Below, in pieces: positions 46,719-57,416 of a stretch of 64,000 nucleotides of DNA. Source of the DNA: an uncultured Gellertiella sp. GTDB lineage: Bacteria; Pseudomonadota; Alphaproteobacteria; Rhizobiales; Rhizobiaceae. The position numbers and the translations under genes are program-made. Location of the stretch: NCBI RefSeq assembly GCF_963457605.1, contig NZ_OY735139.1:1950501-2014500 (forward strand), in the 5' to 3' direction. The stretch's first letter is position 1, and each line of letters opens with the position of its first letter. A model generated the notes under the pieces. The model saw only the letters and a list, made by a program, of their open reading frames with translations. It made no database searches and was not told the DNA's origin.

Positions 46719-48649
46719 TCACGACCTCCAGACCGCAAAGTCCTGCGGCTTGACTGTCCTCTCGCCGAGCACCAGCGCCACATCATCCGGGCAGGTCCAG
46801 CTTTCCGGGCCATAGTTGAAGGCGAAGGTGAGGTGTCCCCGGCTTCGCAGGCGAACGTGGGCAGGAACACGGTGGAGAGCGAGGCCTGCCTCTTCCGCCA
46901 GCAATTGCAGGGCTGAGGTCAGCAGCGCCTCGTCGGGCCAGCAGGCGAGATAATGATGACGACCGGACGCAACCAGTGCCGGATCACCGTTCCTGAAACT
47001 GCCGAGCACCCTTGCCGCCGTCGTCACATATTCGCGCCAGCGGATGGCAGAACCCGAGACCTTGCCGGTCACCCTGTCTTCAAGGCCGGGGCGAAGCGAC
47101 GAGACCTGAGTGATCCGCATCGCCAGCAGCGACTGCAGGGGGCCGGGGGCGAGATTGTCCGGAATGGCGAAATGCCGGTCCCGCGAGCCGGTGCGGGGAC
47201 CATAAAGGACAAGCGCATCCGTCTCCGCCAGCGCCGCCAGCGCCTCGTCCGGCACCTGCACGAGGCCCGGCACCAGCACCAGTTTGTAGCCTTCCAGACT
47301 GCCTCCCGGCCTGACGACATCGACATCCACACCCAGCCGCCGCACCGCCTCATACCAGCGATAGGCAAGTTCCTCGGAGCGGAAATCCTTGCCCTGCGGC
47401 TGGATCATCGTGCTCCAGTAGGTCTCGTAATCATAGATCAGGGCGACAGGTGCCTGCGACGAGGTCCCGAGCGGACCAAGGGCCTGAAGATCGGCTGCCG
47501 CCTGCCGGGCTTCCATGCCGCCGACGGACAGTTCGTGCAGGCCGGGGAGATTGAGCCCGGCATGCATCTGCTCCTGCGCGAAAGGTGCCTGACGCCAGCG
47601 GAAATAGCTGACGACTTCCGCGCCATGGGCAATCGCTTCCAGCGTCCAGAGCCGCACCATGCCGGGTTTCGGCACCGGGTTCCACGGCGCCCAGTTTACC
47701 GGGCCGGGTTGCTGTTCCATGATCCACAGCCGCCCCTTGCCGACCCCCCGGTAGAGATCATGGTGGAAAGCGGCCATGTCGGGATGCGAGGTCTCTGCCC
47801 AGCGGGTCCGCTCTTCCTCGGAAAACGGGAATTTTTCGACGAAGCCGATCGGATAGCTGTCCCATGAGGCCACATCCAGATCGTCGCCCACCTTCCAGTG
47901 ATCGAAATCGCTGATCAGCCCCATGAAATTATGGGTGATCCAGCGGCCCGGCGAATGGGCGCGGATGATCTCGCACTGCATACGGTTATAGGCCGCCACC
48001 TGGTCCGACTGAAAGCGCCAGAAATCCAGCCGATGCGCTGGATTGGCCTCGGTCACCGTCAGGTTCGGCAATGTCACCTGGTCGAAACTGTCGAGTTCCA
48101 TCGACCAGAACACCGAGCCCCAGGCCTCGTTCATCTGCTCGGCGGACTGGTAGCGATGCCGCAGCCAGTTTCGGAATGCCTTCAGGTCCTCGCTCCCGTA
48201 GGAAAGCGTCGTGTCATGGCAGCCATATTCATTGTCGGTCTGCCATCCTTCGAGCCCCGGATGGGTGCCGTAGCGACGGGCGATGATCTCGACAATCCGC
48301 CGGCTTTCACGCAGCCAGTCTTCAGAGGAAAAGCAGTAGTGACGGCGCGAGCCGAAGCCGCGCACCCGGCCCTGTTCATCGACAGGCGCGATATCGGGAT
48401 ACACGTCCATCAGCCATTTCGGCGGGGTCGCGGTCGGGGTTCCGAGCACAATCCGCAAGCCTGCGCCATGCAGCGCATCCAACGCCCGGTCGAGCCACCC
48501 GAACTGGAAATCGCCCCGGCGCGGCTCGAGCCGCGACCAGGCAAATTCGCCGATCCGGACATGGCGGATGCCGAGCTCCACCATGCGGGAGGCATCCCGT
48601 TGCCAGAAGGTTTCCGGCCAATGTTCCGGATAATAGCAGACGCCGAGCA

Positions 48650-48650
<1 letters not shown>
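46719..48650 (-). CDS. GH42 beta-galactosidase
   Basis: A 643-residue cytosolic glycosidase. MLGVCYYPEHWPETFW at the N-terminus is typical of GH42; the acid/base Glu is near residue 140 in WQTDNEYG and the nucleophile near residue 310 in WIMEQQPG. It should cut terminal beta-galactose from imported oligosaccharides. It overlaps the ATPase gene by one base (TAATG), the last gene of the operon. Beta-galactosidase here together with an alpha-galactosidase suggests a mixed or branched galactoside diet. Confidence 0.93.
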
Positions 48651-49736
<1,086 letters not shown>

Positions 49737-49744
<8 letters not shown>

Positions 49745-51944
49745 GGGATCTTGTCTCCGAAACCGGTTCTGATGGCCCTTCGCCCGTGGCTGGCAGCGGT
49801 GAAGGCATGCGGTTGTTGTTATGCGCAGCGCTTGCCGCGTCGGGGGTGTCCGAACCCCGGGGCTCACCGACCCGTTCAAGCTCCAGCAGCACACCACTTT
49901 CCGGGCGCAGCATCGGCAGCGGCAATCCGGCGTGGCGCAGCGCATCGAGCGTGAACACATGGTCTCCCGACAGCAGCGCCTGCTGGCCCCCGGAGATGCG
50001 GATGAAGCTCGGGACCGGCGGATGGCAGCTGGCGATGCGCCAGAGGCCCGGTCCGCCCGCCACCGGCACGCGGAGCGGCGGCGGGTACTCGCCCACCATC
50101 TGTGGCCCCTGCGCGACAATCACGACGATACGCTCTGCCCCTTCAGCGCCCCAGACATAGCGTCCGTCGACGGGCTCGAGGTTGAACGACGCGCCCGGCG
50201 CATGCAGCAGGGGTCTCAGACGCTTGTGCAGCGCGATCCATGCACTCAGGCTCTGCGTTTCCTCCACCGACATCACGAGCGGATTGAGTTCCACGCCGAA
50301 ATGAAAGGCCATTGCCACCAGCGCACGGAAATCCAGTGTCAGCACCCGGTCGGTCTGGTGGTTCGGCGAGGCCGAGACGTGGCTGCCGAGCAGTTCCGGT
50401 GGCACGAGACGCGTTGCACCGCGCTGGATTTCCAGCCGCTCCAGCGCATCGGTGCAATCCGATGTCCAGACCCGATGGGTATGGCGCAGCACGCCATAAT
50501 CGATCCGCCCGCCGCCGGATGCGCAGGATTCGATCTCGACATCGGGAAAGGCGTCGCGGATCCGCTGCATCAGGGCATAGACCGCCCGGGTCTGGGCTCC
50601 GGTGGCGGCCCGGCCATCCCGGCCTCCGGCATGGGTGAGATCACGGTTCATGTCCCACTTGATATAGGCGATGGCATGGGCGGACAGCACCGCCGCCATC
50701 GCTTCGAACAGATAGTCGGAGACCTCGGGCCGCGTAAGGTCGAGCACCAGCTGGTTGCGCGACAAAAGCAGCGGGCGGCCTTCCACCTGCAACACCCAGT
50801 CCGGATGGGCGCGGTAGAGATCCGAATCCGGATTGACCATTTCCGGCTCGAACCACAGGCCGAATTCCATGCCGAGACCGGTGACATGATCGACCAGCGG
50901 CTTCAAGCCGTCCGGATATTTGCGGGCATCGATGCCCCAGTCGCCAAGGCTCGACGTGTCGTCGTCGCGCCTGCCGAACCAGCCGTCATCCAGCACGAAA
51001 CGCTCGATGCCAAGCTTGGCCGCTGCATCGGCCTGCGCCTTCAGCGAGGCCAGCCGGTGGTCGAAATAGTTGCCTTCCCAGGTGTTCAACGTCACCGGAC
51101 GCGGGCGCATCGCGCCACCGGGCCAGGTGAGGAGATCGTGGCGGACGAAGGCATGCAGCGCATCCGTATCCGGGGCCGCGTAGGCGACCGGGCTTTGATA
51201 GCTTTCCCCCGCATCCAGCCTGACTTCGCCGGGCTCGAACAATTCGCCGAGATGGACAAGACGGCGGCCATCGTCAAGCGTATCGATGGCCAGCAGGTGA
51301 TTGCCGCTGAAGCCGAGATGGAAGGCGAAATGCTCAGTCCCCACCTCGGCGAAGGCGACGGGGAACCGGTCATGCGATGTCCGGCCGCGACGGCTTTCCT
51401 GCAGGGTGAGGCCCTCGGGCATCGCCGCATCGCGGGTCTGGAATTCGCGGCCCCACATGCCGGTAAAGCGGGTGAGCCGCCCGCAGCCTGCCGGCAGCAC
51501 GAAACTCGCCGCCATCATCCGGTCGAGCGTGTAGGTGCCCTGCCCTTCGTTGGTGAGGCGCGAGCGGATGGCGAGGACGCCGCTGGCAAAGGTCTCGATG
51601 TCAAGGGCGATTGCCAGCCGGGCGACCGGGTCGCGCGCCGTCAGATGAAAACTGCCGCCATCAGCGGTCACGGTCCAGCCGGTGAATTCGAGGAGGAAGT
51701 CACGGCCATCCCGGTGCCCCTGAATGGCGGGCCAGCCGAAGAAACCCATGCCCCCGGTCGGCAGCACCACCGCTCCCGGTACGGAATGGTCCATGCCGTT
51801 GATGCGGCTGGGACGGGTGACCTCAGGCCAGAAGTCCGGCACGCCGATGGATGTGCCGAAGGAGAGGATTTCCGGCATGCCGCGTTCGGGCAGGCCCAGC
51901 ACCAGGGAGAAACCGGGGCTTTCGATACGGATCATGCGGCTCAT
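49737..51944 (-). CDS. GH36 alpha-galactosidase
   Basis: A 735-residue cytosolic enzyme cutting alpha-galactosides such as melibiose or raffinose. The nucleophile Asp is near residue 430 ([12 protein letters not shown]), substrate motif [15 protein letters not shown] near 473 and the acid/base Asp near 496 ([12 protein letters not shown]). I start at 51944, where MSRMIRIES overlaps the permease stop by 4 nt (ATGA); a longer frame to 52235 runs through the permease. Comparable agp/aga loci handle alpha-galactosides in rhizobia. Confidence 0.95.
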
Positions 51945-52792
51945 CCCTTGGTTGCTCCCAGCGTCAGCCCGGCGATGAAGTGTTTCTGCATCAGGAAGAA
52001 CATCAGCACCGGCGGCAGGGCGGCGACAATCGACCCCGCCGACACCAGATGCCAGGCGGCGACCCATTGGCCGTTCAGCGAGTAGAGACCGGCGGTGACC
52101 GGCATGGCGCTCTGGCCCTGCACCAGCACGGTGGCCCAGAAATAGTCGTTCCAGACGAAGGTGAAGATCAGCACCGACAGCGCGGCAATGGCCGGGCGCA
52201 TCAGCGGCAGCACGATATGGCGGAAGATCTGCCATTCCGACACGCCCTCGACCCTGGCCGATTCGATCAGCGCGAAGGGCAGTCCCTTGATGAAATTGCG
52301 CATGAACAGGGTGCAGAAACCGGTCTGAAAGGCGACATGAAACAGCACGAGCCCCGTCACGGTGTCATAAAGGCCGCTTTTTAGCATCAGGTCACGCACC
52401 GGCACCATCAGGATCTGGAACGGAATGAAATTGCCCGCGACGAACAGGAAGAACAGCACGAGATTGCCGCGAACCCGGTAGACCGCCAGCGAGAAGCCGG
52501 TGAAGCAGGACAGGCCGACGGCCCCGATCACGGTCGGAATGGTGATCTTGAACGAATTCAGGATATACCAGCCGATCGGTGAATCCCGGAACACGGCGGT
52601 ATAGTTCTGGACGCCCGCAAAGCCGGAGGGAATGCCGAAATAGTTGCCCGCCGCCAGATCGCCTGAAGGCCTGACCGAGGTCAGCGCCACGCCGAGAAGC
52701 GGCAGCAGCCAGAGGATCAGCGCGACCGGCAGCAGGATCTGGTAGACAACCGAAACCCAGGGCGCGGATTTTTGAATGGGAGCCGGAAACAT
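51941..52792 (-). CDS. Sugar ABC transporter permease (MalG type)
   Basis: A 283-residue inner-membrane protein with about six helices. The cytoplasmic EAA-loop region LIESARVEGVSEWQIFRHIV is conserved. It overlaps the upstream permease stop by one base (TGATG) and the alpha-galactosidase start by four. Confidence 0.94.
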   Translation of the reverse strand: MFPAPIQKSAPWVSVVYQILLPVALILWLLPLLGVALTSVRPSGDLAAGNYFGIPSGFAGVQNYTAVFRDSPIGWYILNSFKITIPTVIGAVGLSCFTGFSLAVYRVRGNLVLFFLFVAGNFIPFQILMVPVRDLMLKSGLYDTVTGLVLFHVAFQTGFCTLFMRNFIKGLPFALIESARVEGVSEWQIFRHIVLPLMRPAIAALSVLIFTFVWNDYFWATVLVQGQSAMPVTAGLYSLNGQWVAAWHLVSAGSIVAALPPVLMFFLMQKHFIAGLTLGATKG

Positions 52793-53700
52793 CAGCTGTT
52801 CCTTTCCTGCGTCAGCATCCGCGTGATGAAGAGGCTGATGAAAATCATCATGATGAGGAACAGAACCACGGCAATGGCTGCGCCATAGCCCATCCGGTAG
52901 CCATATTCCGACAGCGCCTCCTCATACATGTAGTAGGAGAGCACGCGGCTGGAGCCATAGGGGCCGCCGGAGGTCATGATCGACACCAGGTCGAAGGAAC
53001 GCAGCGCCCCGATGATCGTCACCACCACGGCAATGAAGGTGGCGGGCCCGAGCTGCGGCAGCACGATGTGGCGCAGCAGGCGAAAGCCTTTGGCACCATC
53101 CATCCGGCCGGCTTCCACCTGTTCGGGATTGATGTTGTTGAGGCCGGTCAGATAGAGGATCATGCAATAGGCAATCTGCGGCCAGAGACCGGCAGCGATG
53201 ATGCCGTAGGTAACATAGCGGTCATCGGCGAGAATGGCGACATTGGACCCGGTCAGTGTCTTGATCAGCGCGGTCAGCAGCCCGAAATTCGGCGCATAGA
53301 ACCAGGTGAAGACGAGGCCGACCACCACCTGGCTGATGACGAAGGGAAAGAAGAACAGCGACTTGTAGATCCGGATGCCGGGAACCGTCTGGTTCAGGAA
53401 CAGCGCGACCGCCAGCCCGGCAGGCACCGCCAGCAGGTAGAGAACCAGCCAGAGAATGTTGTTTTTCAGCGAGGTGAAGAAGGCATCATCGCCCCAGAGT
53501 TCGGCATAGTTGCCGAGCCCGACCCAGGTCTTGGCCCCGAGCCCGTCCCAGTCATAGAAGCTGATCCAGATCGACTGGAAGATCGGTGCCAGCACGAACA
53601 GCGTGAACATCACGATGCCGGGAGCCAGGAAGACCCAGGGGGCCAGGCGCTGCTGGTTGCGCTTCCACCAGGAAGCATGCGCCGGAACGGAACTCGTCAT
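52792..53700 (-). CDS. Sugar ABC transporter permease (MalF type)
   Basis: A 302-residue inner-membrane permease with about six helices; EAA loop EAGRMDGAKGFRLLRHIVLP. The start is ATG 53700; a GTG three codons earlier (53709) is possible. A hairpin lies between it and the binding-protein gene. Confidence 0.94.
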   Translation of the reverse strand: MTSSVPAHASWWKRNQQRLAPWVFLAPGIVMFTLFVLAPIFQSIWISFYDWDGLGAKTWVGLGNYAELWGDDAFFTSLKNNILWLVLYLLAVPAGLAVALFLNQTVPGIRIYKSLFFFPFVISQVVVGLVFTWFYAPNFGLLTALIKTLTGSNVAILADDRYVTYGIIAAGLWPQIAYCMILYLTGLNNINPEQVEAGRMDGAKGFRLLRHIVLPQLGPATFIAVVVTIIGALRSFDLVSIMTSGGPYGSSRVLSYYMYEEALSEYGYRMGYGAAIAVVLFLIMMIFISLFITRMLTQERNS

Positions 53701-53734
53701 GGGTGCCACTCACTTCGCCATATAAGGGGAGAGG

Positions 53735-53758
53735 AGGCCGGGCTGCATCGCCCGGCCT
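53735..53758 (-). repeat. Intercistronic hairpin between binding-protein and permease genes
   Basis: AGGCCGGGC / GCCCGGCCT with a 6-nt loop. There is no T run in the direction of transcription, so it is more likely an mRNA-stabilising stem that keeps binding-protein mRNA levels high, as between malE and malF, than a full terminator. Confidence 0.6.
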
Positions 53759-53786
53759 TTATTATATGTCAGTGCGCAGGCCTGGC

Positions 53787-55019
53787 TTACTTGTAGATCT
53801 GGGCGCGAGCCTTTTCGAGGCGTGCGAGAATCGCATCTTCCTGATCCGGCTTGACCATCAGCTCCTGGAAGCCTTCCATGCCGGCCTTGGCCATTTCGGC
53901 CTTGGCATCGCGGTCATAGAACTGGGCGAGTGCATAGGCATTCGACAGCAGCGTGAAGCCGGCATCGAGGAACTTGTCGGTCGGCTTGGCAGCCTTGTTG
54001 TTGACCGGCAGCTGGCCGAGCGTCGCATTCATCTTCGCCTGCGCTTCCGGCGACGCGACATATGCCAGGAACTTCTTGGCATCTTCCTTGTTCTTGGCAC
54101 CCGACGGAATATGGAACGTGTCGGTCGGGGCTTCCTCAGCCTTCGGAAGGCCGGCGGTGATCTCCGGGAACTGCAGGAAACCGATCTGGTCTTCCTTCAG
54201 GCCGCCATCCTTCATCGGCGCAACGGCGAAATTGCCCATCAGATACATGGCAGCCTTGCCCTGCACGAATTGCGGCATGGCGTCCTGCCAGTCGAGGGCG
54301 GCATGGTTTTCAAGGAAATAGCCGGGCTTGATCAGTTCCAGCCACTTGTCGAAGACGGCCTTCACCTTCGGATCGGTATAGGGCACCTTGCCCGCCGTCA
54401 GGTCCATGTGGAACTCGTAGCCATTGATGCGCAGGTCGAGATAATCGAACCAGCCACCCGTTGGCCACAACGCCTTGGTGCCGATGGCAAAGGGGGTGAT
54501 GCCCGCAGCCTTCAGCTTGGCGGAGGCGGCAACCAGATCGGCCCAGGTCTTCGGCGGCTCGATGCCCTGTGCCTTGAAGATGTCGGTGCGGTAGTAGATG
54601 CCCCACTGGTAATAGGTATAGGGCACGCCCCACTTCTTGCCGTCGATGGTCATCGAGGCGGCAGCCGACTTCAGCTGGTCATTGAGGCCATTGGCTTCCC
54701 AGACATCCGAGACGTCTTCAAACAGGCCCGCCTTGACGAAGGGTTCCATGCGGTTGCCGGCATACCAGGCGGCAACGTCGGGCGCATCGGCGGTCAGGAA
54801 GTTGCGGATTGCGGACTTGTAGCCTTCGTGGTCGAAATTGTTCCACTTGACGGTGATGCCGGGGTTTGCGGTCTGGAAATCGGCAATCAGCTCTTCCATT
54901 GCCTTTTTCGGGGCCGGATCGGACTGGTCCGAGTTGAGAACGATTTCGCCAGCCATGGCGGTGGCGGAAAGCAGGGCAGTACCGAGCACGAGGCCCGTCA
55001 TCGATGCAAATAACTTCAT
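53787..55019 (-). CDS. Sugar ABC transporter substrate-binding protein
   Basis: A 410-residue periplasmic CUT1 binding protein with a signal peptide (cleavage about after ATAMA). Family pieces: MEELIADFQTANPGITVKW, GKKWGVPYTYYQWGIYYRTD and WGLF-like aromatic positions for sugar stacking. First gene of the galactoside operon, with GGGAGGA before the ATG; divergent from the AraC regulator. Confidence 0.94.
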   Translation of the reverse strand: MKLFASMTGLVLGTALLSATAMAGEIVLNSDQSDPAPKKAMEELIADFQTANPGITVKWNNFDHEGYKSAIRNFLTADAPDVAAWYAGNRMEPFVKAGLFEDVSDVWEANGLNDQLKSAAASMTIDGKKWGVPYTYYQWGIYYRTDIFKAQGIEPPKTWADLVAASAKLKAAGITPFAIGTKALWPTGGWFDYLDLRINGYEFHMDLTAGKVPYTDPKVKAVFDKWLELIKPGYFLENHAALDWQDAMPQFVQGKAAMYLMGNFAVAPMKDGGLKEDQIGFLQFPEITAGLPKAEEAPTDTFHIPSGAKNKEDAKKFLAYVASPEAQAKMNATLGQLPVNNKAAKPTDKFLDAGFTLLSNAYALAQFYDRDAKAEMAKAGMEGFQELMVKPDQEDAILARLEKARAQIYK

Positions 55020-55132
55020 CTTATCCTCCCAGGAGCCCGGTCCTTGATGGCCGGGCGTATGATCACAAAGGCTCCGCTCCTCCAGATCCCTCGTGCTGGC
55101 TTGACGATGCGCCCGGATGCCGTAAGCTTCAA

Positions 55133-55162
55133 CCGGGAATCCGATGATTAAATCCGGAATCC
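55133..55162. promoter_or_regulatory. Direct repeats, candidate AraC-type binding site
   Basis: GGAATCC occurs at 55136-55142 and 55156-55162, 20 bp apart and both preceded by CCG, in the region between the divergent binding-protein and AraC genes. Spacing of about two helical turns is what AraC-type activators use. Confidence 0.45.
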
Positions 55163-55189
55163 TAAGATCGGTTCAGATCGGGAGAGCCA

Positions 55190-56101
55190 ATGACCGCGCC
55201 GCAGGATGAAAGCATCCCCGCCCATCCCGATGTCACGCCCGGACATCCTCTGGTGGTGTTCGGCGACCACAGCTTTTGCGCGGGCTCGACGGAGGTGGTG
55301 CAGAGGATGCCTGCCCCCCACATGCACAGCCAGATCGAGCTGAATTTCGTGCTGCAGGGCCGGATGACCTACTGGTTCGACGGACGGGAACTGGCGGTCG
55401 ACGAGGGGCGGCTGGTGCTGTTCTGGGGCATGATCCCGCATCAGGTGATCGATATCTCGGAGCCCACCCGTTTCGTCTGCCTCTATGCGCCGATGTCGGT
55501 CTTCCTGTCGCTGCCCTCGCTCAGCCGCATTCGCGATGCGGTGTTTCGCGGCGCGGTGATCGAGGCGCTGGATATCCGGCCCTATGACCGGGATATCCTG
55601 CTGCGCTGGCGCAAGGAGTTGCTGTCGGGCGACGAACTGATATCGGAAATTGTCCGCGACGAATTGACAGCTCGCATCCGGCGGCTCGACCGGGAGGGCT
55701 GGCGCGACCTGCGCGAGGAAGGCTCAGCCATTGCCTCGCAGGACCATCGCGACACCGACCGGATCGTGCATGTCGAGCGGATGATCCGCTATATCAGCGA
55801 AAACGCCCTCAACGACATCTCGATTGCCGATGTTGCCGGTGTCACCCGGCTGCATCCCAACTACGCGATGACCCTGTTCAAGCGCAGCGTCGGCATGAGC
55901 ATCAGCCAGGCGATCGTCCGCCACCGGCTCGACACCGCCCAGTCGCTGCTGATTTCCACCGACCTGCCGGTCACCACCATTGCCTATGAGGCGGGCTTTG
56001 GCTCGCTGTCGCGCTTTTATGAAGCCTTCTTTCAGCGTTTCCAGACAAAGCCGGGCAGTTTTCGGCGGCGCATAACCCGCAATGTCGGGCCGACCCTTTA
56101 A
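55190..56101 (+). CDS. AraC-family regulator of the galactoside operon
   Basis: A 303-residue activator-type protein: N-terminal cupin ligand domain (HMHSQIELNFVLQGRMTYWF with metal/ligand-facing His) and a C-terminal double HTH (about 200-295: ISIADVAGVTRLHPNYAMTLF and TTIAYEAGFGSLSRFYEAFF split). It is divergent from the transporter-glycosidase operon and most likely activates it in response to a galactoside. GGAGAG lies before the ATG. Confidence 0.9.
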   Translation: MTAPQDESIPAHPDVTPGHPLVVFGDHSFCAGSTEVVQRMPAPHMHSQIELNFVLQGRMTYWFDGRELAVDEGRLVLFWGMIPHQVIDISEPTRFVCLYAPMSVFLSLPSLSRIRDAVFRGAVIEALDIRPYDRDILLRWRKELLSGDELISEIVRDELTARIRRLDREGWRDLREEGSAIASQDHRDTDRIVHVERMIRYISENALNDISIADVAGVTRLHPNYAMTLFKRSVGMSISQAIVRHRLDTAQSLLISTDLPVTTIAYEAGFGSLSRFYEAFFQRFQTKPGSFRRRITRNVGPTL

Positions 56102-56208
56102 GTAACAAATTGAATATTAGCCAATTACTCCAACGACACTAACCAATTTTTAGCCATTTGATTATAAATAAAAACGGATGATTAACCCTAATTCGCCACG
56201 AGGGCTGC

Positions 56209-56802
56209 ATGGAATTTCTCACCAGTGTCCTGGGACGGATGAACGGCTTTCTCTACCGGTGCAAGGCTGACGAAAACTATACGATGCTGGAACTGACCGA
56301 CGGCATCCAGCGGATCTTCGGCTATCCCGTTGACGAAATCGTCGGCAACCGGGTCAGGAGTTTTACCTCGCTTCTGAATTCCGAGGATGTCGCGGCCATG
56401 GACGTGGCTGTGGCCAGGGGCCTTGAAACCAAAACCAACTGGACGATGGAATACCGCATCCGCCATGCGGACGGACACATGATCTGGGTGACGGAAACCG
56501 GCGGCGGCATCTGGGACACCAAGGGTGAACTGATGTATCTCGAAGGCAGCATCATCGACATCCAGACACTCTATAGCCGCATCGACGAGCGCACCGCCGA
56601 AATGGCCAATGCCGCCTCCAAGACCTCCGAGATCCTGCATTCCCTGCGCTACCTGAAATTGCTGGCCGTCAATGCCGGTATCGAGGCGGCGCGCGCCGGT
56701 CAGGCGGGGTCGGGCTTTGCCGTGCTGGCCCAGGAAATGCGGGCGCTTGCCAACCAGTCGGAAGAAACCGCCCGCGCCATTACCCTGAAGAAATCGGCCT
56801 GA
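56209..56802 (+). CDS. Soluble PAS protein with a miniature chemoreceptor signalling tip
   Basis: A 197-residue cytosolic protein. Residues about 10-125 form a PAS domain ([26 protein letters not shown]). They are followed by only about 65 residues of helix containing the receptor tip: [20 protein letters not shown] and [15 protein letters not shown], which in chemoreceptors binds CheA/CheW. Membrane helices, HAMP and the long methylation coiled coil are absent. It may be a soluble array component or a degenerate receptor. The 107-bp upstream leader is AT-rich. Confidence 0.8.
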   Translation: MEFLTSVLGRMNGFLYRCKADENYTMLELTDGIQRIFGYPVDEIVGNRVRSFTSLLNSEDVAAMDVAVARGLETKTNWTMEYRIRHADGHMIWVTETGGGIWDTKGELMYLEGSIIDIQTLYSRIDERTAEMANAASKTSEILHSLRYLKLLAVNAGIEAARAGQAGSGFAVLAQEMRALANQSEETARAITLKKSA

Positions 56803-56830
56803 GCCTGGCCGACCGCTGAAAACCGCCCGG

Positions 56831-57406
56831 TCAGGCGGCGAGTCCCTTGCATTCGACGCCGAATTCCAGGCTCGCCTGCACCAGACTTTCCCAGAGATCG
56901 ACGGCAAAGCCGCGCAGGACCATCAGTTCGAAGGCCGAAGCACAGGTTCTGAAGGCATGAACGGCGACATGCCCGGCAAACAGCGTGGTGCCGTGGTCGA
57001 CGGGAAAGGCTGCGAGCGCCAGATCCGCCGCCATCAGCTTCGCCAGCATCGCCTCCACGTCTGTGCCCGAGACCCCGATCCGCACCCGGCCATGCGACTG
57101 GTCTGAAATCGCAAGTGCCGGGGCGAGCCGGGTCTCCAGCGCCCGAAATTCCCCGGGCGCAAGCACCCGGTCACCCGCCAGATACCATTGGCCGGGCGAG
57201 GTCACCCTGAGGGGCGCGCCGAATTGCGTGGCGAGCGCCGCCGCGCTGTCACGGGCGGAAGCGTCCTTCGGGTTCGCCAGCAGATGCAGCACATGCCCCT
57301 CGGCCAGGGCCTCCAGCACAATTCCGGCCGTGCCGGCATTTGCACCGAAGCGGCCCGGGGCCACGGAGGCGAGAGCGGGGCGGGAAATCACAGCAAGATC
57401 GGTCAT
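56831..57406 (-). CDS. soxG: Sarcosine oxidase / N-methylglutamate dehydrogenase, gamma-type subunit
   Basis: A 191-residue subunit of the heterotetrameric flavoenzyme that oxidises N-methyl amino acids and passes the one-carbon unit to tetrahydrofolate. It shows the weak SoxG pattern with LMAADLALAAFPVDHGTTLFA and a C-terminal VDLWESLVQASLEFG. ATG 57406 is preferred, with GAGGAA 7 nt upstream; an alternative ATG at 57424 overlaps soxA. It is the last gene of soxBDAG. Confidence 0.87.
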   Translation of the reverse strand: MTDLAVISRPALASVAPGRFGANAGTAGIVLEALAEGHVLHLLANPKDASARDSAAALATQFGAPLRVTSPGQWYLAGDRVLAPGEFRALETRLAPALAISDQSHGRVRIGVSGTDVEAMLAKLMAADLALAAFPVDHGTTLFAGHVAVHAFRTCASAFELMVLRGFAVDLWESLVQASLEFGVECKGLAA

Positions 57407-57416
57407 TCGCGTTTCC

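Noticed and set aside
49821-52085. 754-codon open frame antisense to alpha-galactosidase
   Set aside because: Antisense shadow; the GH36 catalytic motifs on the other strand are intact.
53735-53760. Terminator of the binding-protein gene
   Set aside because: The T-rich side is on the opposite strand to transcription; an mRNA-stabilising hairpin fits better.
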